A stretch of DNA of 64,000 nt from Hoeflea sp. 108 (lineage in GTDB: Bacteria; Pseudomonadota; Alphaproteobacteria; Rhizobiales; Rhizobiaceae). The translations under genes and the position numbers were made by a program. A model generated the notes under the pieces. It did no database searches. It saw nothing but the letters and a program-made list of their open reading frames with translations, and was not told the DNA's origin. The stretch is from positions 62,001-126,000 of the forward strand of contig NZ_KB890024.1 of NCBI RefSeq assembly GCF_000372965.1, in the 5' to 3' direction. This document shows positions 1-11,212 of this stretch, piece after piece; position 1 is the stretch's first letter; the number at the start of each line of letters is the position of its first letter.

Positions 1-1688
1 ATGCGGCGGGCGATCTTGGCGCCGGCTTCCGAGTGGTCTTCCGGCCGGCCCTTGGCGATGTCGTGCAGCAGCACCGCGACATAGAGCACTTCGCGCTGCT
101 TCTTCAGGCTGCCGATCAGCGAATGGCTGAGCGGATGGATCTTCTCGCCGTCGCCATGTTCGATCTCGGACAGCACGCCGATGCAGCGCAGCAAATGCTC
201 GTCGACAGTGTAGTGGTGGTACATCGAGAACTGCATCATCGCGACGATCTTGCCGAAGTCGGGGATCAGCCGTCCGAGCAGCCCGGCCTCGTTCATGCGG
301 CGCATGTTGAGCTCGGGGTTGCGGTCCGATGTCAGGATGTCGAGGAAATAGCGGTTGGCCTCCGCGTTGCGGCGCAGGCCCTTGTCCACCAGCCCGAGCG
401 AGCGGGTGAGCAGCTTCAGCGCGTTGGGGTGCAGTTCCAGCCCGTGCCGGTCGGCGAACCAGAAGAAGCGCAGCATGTTGACCGGGTCGCGCTCGAACAC
501 CTTGTCGTCGGCGACGTTGATGCGCTGGTTGTCGATGATGAAGTCGCTGGTGCCGGCAAGCTTGCGCTTCCGCCTGGAAAAGCCCTGCAGCAGTCCGTGG
601 AAGCCCGGCGCGTCCTTGGCCTGCTCTTCTTCGAGCGCAGCACAGAAGATGCGAGTCAGGTCACCCACTTCCTTGGCCACCAGGAAGTAGTCCTTCATGA
701 AGCGCTCGACCGCCGAAAGCCCTGGCTGGGTGGTGTATCCCAGCCGCTGGGCGATCTCGCGCTGGATGTCGAAATGCAGCCGCTCTTCCGGCTTGCCGGT
801 CAGGAAATGCATGTGGCAGCGCACCGCCCACAAGAAGTCCTCTGCCTCGACGAACTGGCCGTATTCGCCCCGGGTGAACACGCCCTTGTCGATCAGCTCG
901 GCGCCGGTGCGCACCCGGTAGTAATATTTGGCGATCCAGAACAGCGTGTGCAGGTCGCGCAACCCGCCCTTGCCGTCCTTGATGTTGGGCTCGACCAGAT
1001 AGCGGCTTTCGCCCGCCTTGGCGTGACGGGCGTCGCGCTCGGCAAGTTTGGCCTGCACATATTCGGGCCCGGTATCCTTCACCAGCTCCCTGTCGAAGCG
1101 CTCGATCAGCTCGTTGCAGAGCTTTTCCTCGCCCCAGACGAAGCGCGCCTCGAGGATCGCTGTGCGGATGGTGATGTCGCTGCGCGACAGCCTGATGCAC
1201 TCGTCGATGTTGCGGGTGGCGTGGCCGACCTTCAGTCCCATGTCCCACAGCATGTAGAGCATGTATTCGACGATCTGCTCGCCCCACGGCGTCTGCTTGT
1301 AGGGCAGCAGGAACAACAGGTCGATGTCCGAGCCCGGCGCCAGCGTGCCGCGGCCGTAGCCGCCGACGGCAACCACCGCCATGCGCTCGGCCTGCGACGG
1401 GTTCTTGGCGCGGTAGACGTGGGTGACGGCGAAGTCGTAGAGGACGCGGATGACCTCGTCCATCAGGTGCGAGATGCGGATGGCGCAGGCGGTGCCGCCT
1501 TCGTCCTCCATCAGCATGTTCTCGGCGATCTTCTTGCCGACGGCGATGCGTTCTTTGAACATCGCCAGCGCCGTTGCCCTGATCCCAGGATCGGCGCCGT
1601 TGCCGTCCTCGCCGGTCAGCGCGCTCAGGTCGCGGCGCAAGCCGTCCGCGTCGATCAGAAGCTCCAGGTTGAGCGGGATGTTCGTCAT
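1..1688 (-). CDS. glnD: Bifunctional uridylyltransferase/uridylyl-removing enzyme GlnD (5' part, cut by window edge)
   Basis: GlnD senses glutamine and adds or removes UMP on PII proteins, setting nitrogen-regulation status in the cytoplasm. About 562 codons are visible, against roughly 930-950 for rhizobial GlnD; the HD-domain end, ACT domains and C-terminus lie beyond base 1. The nucleotidyltransferase motif GYGRGTLAPGSDIDLL is present, and near the edge the HD-domain motif LLHDIAKGRPEDHSE begins the uridylyl-removing domain. Start: ATG at 1688 (MTNIPLNLELLIDADG) preceded by a GAGG ribosome site. It diverges from the copper ATPase at 1882. Adjacent glnD-mutS is usual in relatives, but here mutS is 21 kb away. 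Confidence 0.95.
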   Translation of the reverse strand, partial: MTNIPLNLELLIDADGLRRDLSALTGEDGNGADPGIRATALAMFKERIAVGKKIAENMLMEDEGGTACAIRISHLMDEVIRVLYDFAVTHVYRAKNPSQAERMAVVAVGGYGRGTLAPGSDIDLLFLLPYKQTPWGEQIVEYMLYMLWDMGLKVGHATRNIDECIRLSRSDITIRTAILEARFVWGEEKLCNELIERFDRELVKDTGPEYVQAKLAERDARHAKAGESRYLVEPNIKDGKGGLRDLHTLFWIAKYYYRVRTGAELIDKGVFTRGEYGQFVEAEDFLWAVRCHMHFLTGKPEERLHFDIQREIAQRLGYTTQPGLSAVERFMKDYFLVAKEVGDLTRIFCAALEEEQAKDAPGFHGLLQGFSRRKRKLAGTSDFIIDNQRINVADDKVFERDPVNMLRFFWFADRHGLELHPNALKLLTRSLGLVDKGLRRNAEANRYFLDILTSDRNPELNMRRMNEAGLLGRLIPDFGKIVAMMQFSMYHHYTVDEHLLRCIGVLSEIEHGDGEKIHPLSHSLIGSLKKQREVLYVAVLLHDIAKGRPEDHSEAGAKIARR

Positions 1689-1821
1689 GTGCCTCGGCTG
1701 GCCTTGCCCTTGAGGCCGCGTCTATAGCGCGATTTTTCCGCCATGGGTATGGCCGGCTGACGTTGCCGGTTTAGCTGCGCCAGGGCGGCTCTCCCACACA
1801 ACCTTGCCGCGGGGCAGGGTG

Positions 1822-1852
1822 TTGACCTTCCACGTACTGGAACCTCTAGATT
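1822..1852 (+). promoter_or_regulatory. MerR-family (HmrR/CueR-type) copper promoter
   Basis: A -35 box TTGACC (1822-1827) and a -10 box TAGATT (1847-1852) are separated by 19 bp, the overlong spacer typical of MerR-activated promoters. A dyad TTCCA-N5-TGGAA (1828-1842) fills the spacer, flanked by ACC on the left. CueR/HmrR sites have the form ACCTTCC-N7-GGAAGGT; the right arm here ends GGAACCT, so the outer bases are not symmetric. It lies 30 bp before the copper ATPase start. No cueR/hmrR gene is in this window. Confidence 0.85.
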
Positions 1853-1881
1853 CGCATGACGAGGAATGCGGAATCCCAGAC

Positions 1882-4389
<2,508 letters not shown>

Positions 4390-4465
4390 GCCAGGCGGGG
4401 TTCCGGAGCCGCAATCGGCGGCTCCAAGGGCCTTGTCCGGCGACCAGATTGTAGAAGGACTACCG

Positions 4466-4591
4466 ATGAACCTGATGAAGAAGATCGTTCTGGCCCTGAT
4501 GGCCGCGGGCATGCTCGTTGCCGTCATGCTCGAGACAGCACCGGCCCAGACCGGCAATATCGGCCAGCCGGCCGTCCAGTCCGCGGCCTGA
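4466..4591 (+). CDS. Small exported protein downstream of copA (41 aa)
   Basis: An ORF of 41 residues starts at ATG 4466 behind the ribosome site AGAAGGA. Its first part is a signal peptide or single membrane anchor: a Lys-Lys pair, then a hydrophobic run ending near the TAPAQ cleavage-like site at about residue 28. The mature part would be only about 13 residues. It lies 76 bp after copA on the same strand, so it probably shares the copper-inducible transcript. I recognise no family; a role in copper stress is guilt by association only. Its start and signal sequence look genuine, but so short a gene could be a remnant. Confidence 0.55.
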   Translation: MNLMKKIVLALMAAGMLVAVMLETAPAQTGNIGQPAVQSAA

Positions 4592-4601
4592 TCCGCGGAC
4601 T
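4578..4601 (+). terminator. Hairpin overlapping the stop codon of the small copper-operon gene
   Basis: The perfect inverted repeat AGTCCGCGG-N6-CCGCGGACT has a 9-bp stem and a 6-nt loop that contains the TGA stop of the 41-aa ORF. No U-run follows, so it may be a 3' stability element rather than a classical terminator. Confidence 0.45.
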
Positions 4602-4659
4602 GTCAGTTCGGCCGGGCAGGGAGCAACGCGGCTGCCCAGCTGCTTAGAGGCGGCGACGG

Positions 4660-6825
4660 TCAGAACTGGCTCGTCAGCCCCACTGTTACGGTGCGTCCAC
4701 GTCCGGTCTTCTCGCCCATCTCGCCCGAAACCGCCGGGCTGTAGGCCACGTTGGTCAGGTTCTCGATGTTCATGAACGCCGTGGCGTTCTTGTTGAACTT
4801 GTACGAGGCATAGGCGTTGAACAGCGTGTAGGCTTCCTTCCTTTCCGTATCTCCGAAGCCGACTGCATAGCGACTGCCGCCGACGTGGTTCATGGTCGCG
4901 CCGACGGTCAATGCTTCCTCGAATGCCCGGATGCCGACATCGACCGAGATGTTGCTTTCCGGCAGGAAGGTCGAGTCGCCGTTGCCTATGCCCGCGCCCC
5001 AGCCGACAGGCTGGGTGTTGCGTGCCCGCGTGTAGGAAAGGTTGACGTAGGCATAGCCGGTGTCATAGCCGCCCTCGACCTCGAAGCCCTGTGACGTCGT
5101 GGTTCCCGGAACATTGACCCAGATCGCCCGCTCGTAGGGATCTCCAGGAATGCTGATCAGGTTGTTGACGATGTAGTTGTCGATGTCGCTTCGGAAGTAG
5201 TTGGCCTTCAGGCGCAGTTCGTCGCCGCCGAACAGCACGTTGTCCTTGATGATGTTGGCGCCGACCTCCCAGCCTTTCGAGGTCTCTGGATTGAGGTAGA
5301 AGTTGGAATATTGGCCGCCGCCGACGCCCGAGCCGATGGGAACCAGAGCCCACAACGCTTCGCGCGCCGATGGCGGCCTGAAGCTGTGCGAGTAGGTCAC
5401 ATAGGGCTGCAGCCAGTCGAGCGGCTTTGCCGACAGTGTGATCTTGGGGTTGAGCGCGGCCTCATGCCGGGAGACGTCGACATTGCCGCCTGTCGGCGGG
5501 CAGAAGCCGACATTCGGCAGGCACGGGCTCTGCCGTCCGCTCAGGCCCCAGTAATCGTAGTTGAGGCCGGCATTCAGTTCGAAGATGCCCTGCGACAGCG
5601 TCAGGTCGGAGAAAACGCGCGCCTTCTGCATGTGTCCGGGCGGATTGGCGCCGCGGAACTGGTTGACCTTGTAGTCGTTCGACGAATAGGCCGCGCCATA
5701 GTCCCAGCTGGCGCTCAGCTCCTCGGTCACGTCGAACCGGCTGGTGTTGACGATGTCGAAGCCGTAGCCGAAGTCGCGCGTGTTGCGCCTGCGGTACGAT
5801 CCGCCCGTCGTCGGATCGTAGGACATGTCGGTGCGGTTGTAGTAGCCGTTGATCCTGAGGTCGATCCAGTCGCTGCCGGGCTGATATTTGTAGTTGGCCG
5901 TGTAGGTCGCGTTGTCGACGCCCCAGTCGTAGCCTGACACCAGGAAGTCGTTCTTGTACCAGCGTGCGCCGAGCTTCAGGTCGTGCACGTCGTCGGGCTG
6001 GAAATGCAGCTTCACCAGCCCGGATCCCGGTTTGTTGCCGGCGTCGGGCGTGTTGTAGGTGCCGTCGCCGCGCTTGTAGTTGGCGTGGTCGCTGTAGCTG
6101 AAGGCGCCCATGATCGACGCCTGTCCGCCGCCGGACAGATCGGTCCGCACCCCGGCTGCGGCCATTCCGGAAAAGCCGTAGCCATTGCCGCCGGCCTTGA
6201 CGATCGTCTTGACGCCCCGATCCTGTCCTTCGAGCACGACGTCGTCGAAGTCGATGGTGCGGAAATTGACGGCACCTGCCAGCGAACCCATGCCATAGGC
6301 GCCGTTGACCGCGCCGCGTTCGGCGCCGATGCCCGCCAGGAGATTGGTGTCGATGTAGAGCAGCTCGCCACCCGTGGAGGCGTGGCCCGCCGCATTCCTG
6401 AATGTCTGCGGTACGCCGTCGATCATGGTGTTGACGCGGCCGTCGGCCTCGAAGCCTCTGATATTCACCGACACGCCCGGCTGGCTCGACGACATGCGCG
6501 TGAACGTGCCCGGCATGCTGCGCACGATGGCATTGGCGTCGCCGCCAAATTTCTCCTGGACGATCTTGCCGTCGATAACGCTGACGCCGCCGGGTGTCTG
6601 ATAGGGAGCATTCGGATCGCTGCCGGCACTGATCGTGATCGGTGGAAGCAACGTCGGTGTGCCGGCCGCCGCTGCCTTCTTGTCGGCCTTGACCGGCTCG
6701 GGCGGCGGCTTCGGGCTGTTGGAGGATTGAGCGTGGGCCACGTTAAGGGCCATGGTGCTGCAGACGGCGGCCAGCGCGAAGGTGCTGCAGCGGATGATAC
6801 GATAGGTGTTCACTGTGTTCCTCAA
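4660..6825 (-). CDS. TonB-dependent outer-membrane receptor, haem/haemoglobin receptor-like
   Basis: A 721-residue outer-membrane transporter powered by TonB-ExbBD. A signal peptide (about 1-33, ending NVAHAQ) is followed by a Pro/Lys-rich linker, a plug (about 55-165, with GVSVNIRGFEADGRV and MIDGVPQTF) and a beta-barrel ending in phenylalanine (LTSQF). The segments HSFRPPSAREALWAL and FYLNPETSKGWEVG resemble the FRAP and NPNL boxes of haem receptors, but no histidine lies between them, where many haem receptors carry a ligand. The substrate is therefore uncertain: haem or another iron compound. No periplasmic or ABC partner genes are adjacent. Its own strand upstream holds a TGA-N9-TCA-type palindrome at 7080-7102. 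Confidence 0.85.
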   Translation of the reverse strand: MRNTVNTYRIIRCSTFALAAVCSTMALNVAHAQSSNSPKPPPEPVKADKKAAAAGTPTLLPPITISAGSDPNAPYQTPGGVSVIDGKIVQEKFGGDANAIVRSMPGTFTRMSSSQPGVSVNIRGFEADGRVNTMIDGVPQTFRNAAGHASTGGELLYIDTNLLAGIGAERGAVNGAYGMGSLAGAVNFRTIDFDDVVLEGQDRGVKTIVKAGGNGYGFSGMAAAGVRTDLSGGGQASIMGAFSYSDHANYKRGDGTYNTPDAGNKPGSGLVKLHFQPDDVHDLKLGARWYKNDFLVSGYDWGVDNATYTANYKYQPGSDWIDLRINGYYNRTDMSYDPTTGGSYRRRNTRDFGYGFDIVNTSRFDVTEELSASWDYGAAYSSNDYKVNQFRGANPPGHMQKARVFSDLTLSQGIFELNAGLNYDYWGLSGRQSPCLPNVGFCPPTGGNVDVSRHEAALNPKITLSAKPLDWLQPYVTYSHSFRPPSAREALWALVPIGSGVGGGQYSNFYLNPETSKGWEVGANIIKDNVLFGGDELRLKANYFRSDIDNYIVNNLISIPGDPYERAIWVNVPGTTTSQGFEVEGGYDTGYAYVNLSYTRARNTQPVGWGAGIGNGDSTFLPESNISVDVGIRAFEEALTVGATMNHVGGSRYAVGFGDTERKEAYTLFNAYASYKFNKNATAFMNIENLTNVAYSPAVSGEMGEKTGRGRTVTVGLTSQF

Positions 6826-7251
6826 AATGTAGGAATCAGTGGCTTGCTGTGAAGAGTGGACTGCTAGCTTCTGATGCGCGTCTTCGTGCGGGAAGACTTG
6901 GTTCCTGGTCTATGGTGATGTGCCAAAGCCTTCGGTTCGCCATTCAAGACAATGGGAACAACGGCTTCGGCGCAGGTGGCCGGCCTCTCGTCCAGGTCCC
7001 CGAGAGAAGACATCGATACATCGGTATGTTGTTTGGCCACCCCACTGGCCGGTCGACGGCCATGCGCACGAATTACATTAACTTGATATTTTGAGTCAAG
7101 TTTTAAGGTGAACGTTTCGACTGTCGCTCCACATGCGCTTCACGCATCTGTTCGGATCGCGTGGCAGAGGATGGAAAACACTTCCATCGCCAAGGCGGTA
7201 GCCAACAACAGATGGTGCGGTAAGCTGGTGCAAACCGCTGAGGAGACCGCC
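6826..7251. other. Intergenic region between divergent TonB receptor and aldo/keto reductase genes
   Basis: 426 bases without a convincing gene. It holds the inverted repeat at 7080-7102 and leader sequences of the two divergent genes. A 49-codon ORF on the minus strand (7013-6864) lacks a ribosome site and recognisable similarity. Confidence 0.6.
7080..7102. promoter_or_regulatory. Perfect 7-9-7 inverted repeat, RirA IRO-box-like
   Basis: AACTTGA-N9-TCAAGTT, both arms perfect, AT-rich centre. This fits the TGA-N9-TCA form described for the iron-responsive operator bound by RirA in rhizobia. It is 255 bp before the TonB receptor start and 150 bp before the reductase start. Assignment to RirA is inference. 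Confidence 0.5.
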
Positions 7252-8088
7252 ATGTCCGCGACCACAACACTGCCTTCGGGCGAAGCCGTTCCGGTGCTCG
7301 GCCAGGGCACCTGGATGATGGGCGAGAGCCGCAACAGCATGTCCGACGAGGTGGCGGCATTGCGGCTTGGCCTCGACCTCGGCGTCAGCCTGATTGACAC
7401 CGCCGAGATGTACGCCGATGGCGGCTCCGAAGAGGTTGTCGCCGAGGCGATCTCGGGCCGCCGCGACGAAGTCTTCCTGGTCTCGAAGGTTCTGCCCTCC
7501 AATGCCTCCCGCAATGGGGTGCTGCGTGCCTGCGAGGCGAGCCTGAAGCGCCTGCGCACCGATCGCCTCGACCTCTACCTGCTGCACTGGCGCGGCGGCG
7601 TGCCGCTGGCCGAAACCGTCGATGCCTTCGAGCAGCTGGCGCGCGACGGCAAGATCCGCCACTGGGGCGTCAGCAACTTCGATGCCGACGACATGGACGA
7701 GCTCGCCGGCTTGCCCTCAGGTGGCGCCTGCCAGGCCAACCAGGTGCTCTACAACCTGACGCGCCGCGGCATCGAGTTCGACCTCCTGCCGCAGTGTCGC
7801 GATCTCGGCATGCCGGTCATGGCCTATTCGCCTGTCGAGCAGGGCGCCTTGACGCACAATCCGCGCCTGCAGGCCATCGCCGGCCGCTACGGCGTCACCG
7901 CAGCGCAGGTGGCGCTCGCCTGGGTCATGGCGCAACCCGGTGTCATCGCCATCCCCAAGGCCACGCGCCTGGAGCACGTCCGCCAGAACGCCGCCGCTCG
8001 CGACATCCGCCTCACGTCGGAAGACCTAGCCGAACTCGACCGGCTGTTCCCGCCGCCGGCACGCAAGCGCCCGCTGGAGATGATCTGA
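7252..8088 (+). CDS. Aldo/keto reductase
   Basis: A 278-residue NADPH-dependent oxidoreductase of the aldo/keto reductase superfamily, cytosolic. The catalytic tetrad is visible: Asp49 and Tyr54 in DTAEMY, Lys79 in VSKV, His112 in LLHW. The nucleotide-binding end has IAIPKATRLEHVRQN. Start ATG 7252 is chosen because AGGAG sits 6 bases upstream; the frame stays open to 7108 but without a ribosome site. It resembles the YvgN/2,5-diketo-gluconate reductase branch. Substrate unknown. It diverges from the TonB receptor and converges on the small secreted protein gene. Confidence 0.9.
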   Translation: MSATTTLPSGEAVPVLGQGTWMMGESRNSMSDEVAALRLGLDLGVSLIDTAEMYADGGSEEVVAEAISGRRDEVFLVSKVLPSNASRNGVLRACEASLKRLRTDRLDLYLLHWRGGVPLAETVDAFEQLARDGKIRHWGVSNFDADDMDELAGLPSGGACQANQVLYNLTRRGIEFDLLPQCRDLGMPVMAYSPVEQGALTHNPRLQAIAGRYGVTAAQVALAWVMAQPGVIAIPKATRLEHVRQNAAARDIRLTSEDLAELDRLFPPPARKRPLEMI

Positions 8089-8119
8089 CCAAATGACCTG
8101 ACCGGACGATCCAGCCCGC

Positions 8120-8425
8120 TCAGTTCGCCTTGACGGTACAGATGCCGTTGGCGCCGCCCTTGCCCGTGTAGGAAACGCTGGCCGATCCGTCGGGATTGAT
8201 GCTGAGCGAGATAGTCACCTCGTGCCCTTTGGCCTCGAAGTAGTTGTCGTTGAACTTCTTCAGCTTGGCTTCCTTGCCGTTGATGTAGACGGGCCCACCT
8301 TCGTCGGCATGGACCTCGATCTTGCCGGGGCAGGTGGCATTGACCAGCGGGATCGACGCGCTCGCCTGGCTGGCGATCGTCATGGCTGCTGCGACAAGCA
8401 AGGAACCGGCGATCAGCTTGTTCAT
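8120..8425 (-). CDS. Small secreted protein of unknown function (101 aa)
   Basis: A signal peptide (residues 1 to about 24, MNKLIAGSLLVAAAM through ASA) precedes a 77-residue mature domain with exactly two cysteines, Cys32 and Cys96, likely a disulfide. Residue pattern (alternating hydrophobics, many Gly/Asn/Lys) suggests a small beta-rich periplasmic protein. Start ATG 8425 has GGGGAC upstream; the longer frame to 8485 gives no signal peptide. It follows the GGDEF-EAL gene on the same strand by 66 bp and may be co-transcribed with it. No family recognised. Confidence 0.75.
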   Translation of the reverse strand: MNKLIAGSLLVAAAMTIASQASASIPLVNATCPGKIEVHADEGGPVYINGKEAKLKKFNDNYFEAKGHEVTISLSINPDGSASVSYTGKGGANGICTVKAN

Positions 8426-8491
8426 GTCGGCGTCCCCATCTCTGTTGGTGCCGGCCACTGTCGCGCTGCCCGCTGCGCTCCGCAAGTGCCG

Positions 8492-11014
8492 TCAGCTTGC
8501 CAGCGCCAGGCTTTCCTCCTTGGCGGGCCCGAAGTCACGCCTGGCGATCCCGACATAATGTTCGCCGAAGGGCCTGGGTATGGCGATGCCAAAACCCTGG
8601 GCGTAGTCGACGCCGATCTCGCGCAGGGTCGCTGCGATGTCGTCATTCTCGACGAATTCGGCGATGGTGCGCTTGGCGGTGACCTCGCCGATATGGTGGA
8701 TCATCTCCACCATGGCGCGGTCGATGCGGTCGACGAGCATGTCCTTGACGAAGCCGCCGTCGATCTTGAGGTAGTCCACCGGCAGCGCCTTGAGGTAGCT
8801 GAACGACGACATGCCCGAGCCGAAATCGTCGAGCGAGAAGCGGCATCCATGCGCCTGCAGCGCCTTGATGAAGCGCGCGGCGCTGTCGAGGTCGGCGATG
8901 GCGCTCGTCTCGGTGATCTCGAAGCAGATCATCGTCGGCGGCACGCCGGTGCGGGCGAAGTGCTCCAGAACATAGCCGACAAAAGTTTCGTCGCCGAAGC
9001 TCGCGCCTGACAGATTGATAGCGCAGGTGGCGATAGTATCAGATGCGCCGCCCCTGGCCTGCGCTGCCAGCGTGTCCAGCGCCGAGCGCACCACCCAGCG
9101 GTCGATCAGCGGCATCAGCCCGTAGCGCTCGGCGGCCGGGATGAAGGCGCCCGGCGGCACCATGTTGCCTTCGTGATCGACCAGCCGCACCAGAAGCTCG
9201 ACATGCGCGCCTGTCTCGGTGTCCGGCGCCAGCGGCACGATCTCCTGGGCAAACAGGCGGAAGCGGTTCTGCTCGAGCGCCTCGCGCAGCCGCTGCACCC
9301 AGGCCATCTCGCCCAGCCGCTGCGCCAGCGCGCGATCGCCGACCTGCTGGAACTGCACCCGGTTGCGCCCGGCGTCCTTGGCCATGTAGCAGGCCACGTC
9401 GACGCTGCGCAGGATTTCCTCCAGCGACATGGTCGCGTCCGACAGCCCGACCACGCCGATGCTGGCGCTGGTCTTGAAGCTGCGGCCGTCCCACGAGAAA
9501 TGCAGGTCCTCGACCGCCTGGCGCAGCTTCTCGGCCGTCTGCGCCGCAAGCTCCGTCGGGCAGTTCTCCATGATGATGCCGAACTCGTCGCCGCCAAGCC
9601 GGGCCAGAAGGTCGCCATGGCGCAGCAATTGCCCGGCCACCGCCCCGATCTTGCGCAGCAGCTCGTCGCCCGCCGCATGGCCGCAGGTGTCGTTGACGAC
9701 CTTGAACTGGTCGAGGTCGATATACATCAACGCATGCACTGCCGGTCGCCGTGAAAGCCCGGCCAGCGTCGCCCGCAGCCGTGCCTCGAATTCGCGCCGG
9801 TTGGCGAGCCCGGTCAGTGCGTCATGCGTCGCCTGCCATGAGAGCTGCGCCAGGAATTCCTGTTCTTTGGTGCGGTCGTGGAACACCAGCACCGAGCCCG
9901 CGATCTTCTGTTCGATGATCAGCGGTGCTGCCACCAGCGACACCGCCACCGTCGACAGGTCCGGCCGCACCAGCTGCTGCTGCACGCCGCTGCCGTCGAA
10001 GGGCTCGCCCGCCAGCACCTTCTCGATCAGGCCCTTTTCCTCTTCGCCTGTCTCTTCGCTGAGCAGCCGGAACAGCCGGTTGAGATGCTTGCCCTTGACC
10101 TCGGTGCTTTGCCAGTCGAGCAGCACCTCAGCCGCCGTGTTCATGTAGTCGAGCCGCCCATCGGCATCGGTCGCCACCACCGCTTGGCCGATCGAGCCCA
10201 GCGTGATCTGCGCCCGCTCGCGCTCGGCGTTCAGCGCCGTCTCGAAAGCTTCGCGCTGTTCGAGCAGCTTGCCCGTGCGCCGCATGGCGAGAAGGATCAG
10301 AAGGCCAGCAGTGATGACATTGACGCCGAGCAGAAGGTTGGAGATGGCGCGCGAGCCGCGCCCGAGCGATTCCGAGAACGCGTCCGCCAGCGGCGCGGTC
10401 GTCTCGTAGAGGTGGTTGATTTCGGCCTTCCACCTGGCCAGCTCGCCCGGCTGCGGCGGGCCCTCCGCCATCCGGCTGTCAATGCGCTCGCCGAGTGCGG
10501 CGATCTCCAGGATCTTAGGGTCGGCATCGACCCAGCGATGCACCGAATTGGCGAGATAGCTTATGTCCCTGAAGTAGCGGAACAGCCAGATCAGGCCGGG
10601 AATGTCGTCGGGATGGTTGCCGCCGCGCAGGAAGCCGTCATAGGCGGCGCGATAATCCGGCACCGGCTGTTCCATGGCCAGGCGCGCGTCGCGGTCAGCC
10701 AGCGGCACGGCGATGGCGCGGCGGAAGTGCTGGAGATTGGCGTTCTCGCCCGTCTCGGCATAGAGCGTCAGATAGTGGATCGCGTCGCGCTGGCCCTTGG
10801 ACCAGGCGTTCTCACCCGCCACATAGGCCCGGACGGCCGAAAGCGTGTAGAGGCTTGCGCCGGCAATGATCGTCTGGATGCTTACCACGATCAGAAAGGG
10901 CCAAAGCAGCCCGAAAAGCCTGAACCTGGATCGTGTGTCGGTCTGCTTCGTCACATGCACGGCGAAACGAACTCGCCCCCCGGCTATCGTTTCCGCACTT
11001 CTGCGGTTCGGCAA
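8492..11014 (-). CDS. Membrane-bound GGDEF-EAL protein with PAS domain (cyclic-di-GMP turnover)
   Basis: An 840-residue signalling protein expected to make and/or degrade cyclic di-GMP. Order: transmembrane helix near 33-53, helical periplasmic sensor (about 55-225), second membrane helix near 228-245, PAS domain (about 265-375), GGDEF domain with intact RLGGDEFG near 470, EAL domain from about 575. The EAL signature reads ELLVRL instead of EALVRL, and the usual late EGVE motif reads EFVEN, so phosphodiesterase activity is less sure than cyclase activity. DDFGSG and YLKIDGGFV are kept. The N-terminus may start about 18 codons later. Confidence 0.9.
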   Translation of the reverse strand: MPNRRSAETIAGGRVRFAVHVTKQTDTRSRFRLFGLLWPFLIVVSIQTIIAGASLYTLSAVRAYVAGENAWSKGQRDAIHYLTLYAETGENANLQHFRRAIAVPLADRDARLAMEQPVPDYRAAYDGFLRGGNHPDDIPGLIWLFRYFRDISYLANSVHRWVDADPKILEIAALGERIDSRMAEGPPQPGELARWKAEINHLYETTAPLADAFSESLGRGSRAISNLLLGVNVITAGLLILLAMRRTGKLLEQREAFETALNAERERAQITLGSIGQAVVATDADGRLDYMNTAAEVLLDWQSTEVKGKHLNRLFRLLSEETGEEEKGLIEKVLAGEPFDGSGVQQQLVRPDLSTVAVSLVAAPLIIEQKIAGSVLVFHDRTKEQEFLAQLSWQATHDALTGLANRREFEARLRATLAGLSRRPAVHALMYIDLDQFKVVNDTCGHAAGDELLRKIGAVAGQLLRHGDLLARLGGDEFGIIMENCPTELAAQTAEKLRQAVEDLHFSWDGRSFKTSASIGVVGLSDATMSLEEILRSVDVACYMAKDAGRNRVQFQQVGDRALAQRLGEMAWVQRLREALEQNRFRLFAQEIVPLAPDTETGAHVELLVRLVDHEGNMVPPGAFIPAAERYGLMPLIDRWVVRSALDTLAAQARGGASDTIATCAINLSGASFGDETFVGYVLEHFARTGVPPTMICFEITETSAIADLDSAARFIKALQAHGCRFSLDDFGSGMSSFSYLKALPVDYLKIDGGFVKDMLVDRIDRAMVEMIHHIGEVTAKRTIAEFVENDDIAATLREIGVDYAQGFGIAIPRPFGEHYVGIARRDFGPAKEESLALAS

Positions 11015-11212
11015 TTGCTACATCAGCGGGCTTTAAAATTCCCTTCACGGGAAGCTTGGAATTCAGGATGTCATGATGACGCAGCGTAAGGCGCGCTGTT
11101 GGCACCCGCTGCCCTATGCGGCGCAGCGACCGCGAATATATCTTCGTCCGGATTCGCCAGCGGAGGACAACATGCGCATCGTCGGTTTCATGCCCATGGG
11201 AATTTCAGGCTG

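Noticed and set aside
33..1727. Long open frame of 564 codons on the plus strand
   Set aside because: It is the antisense shadow of glnD; the minus-strand product has the nucleotidyltransferase and HD motifs.
6864..7013. 49-codon minus-strand ORF upstream of the TonB receptor, considered as HmuP
   Set aside because: No ribosome site, and the sequence lacks the conserved C-terminal RLTxxGKLILTK of HmuP.
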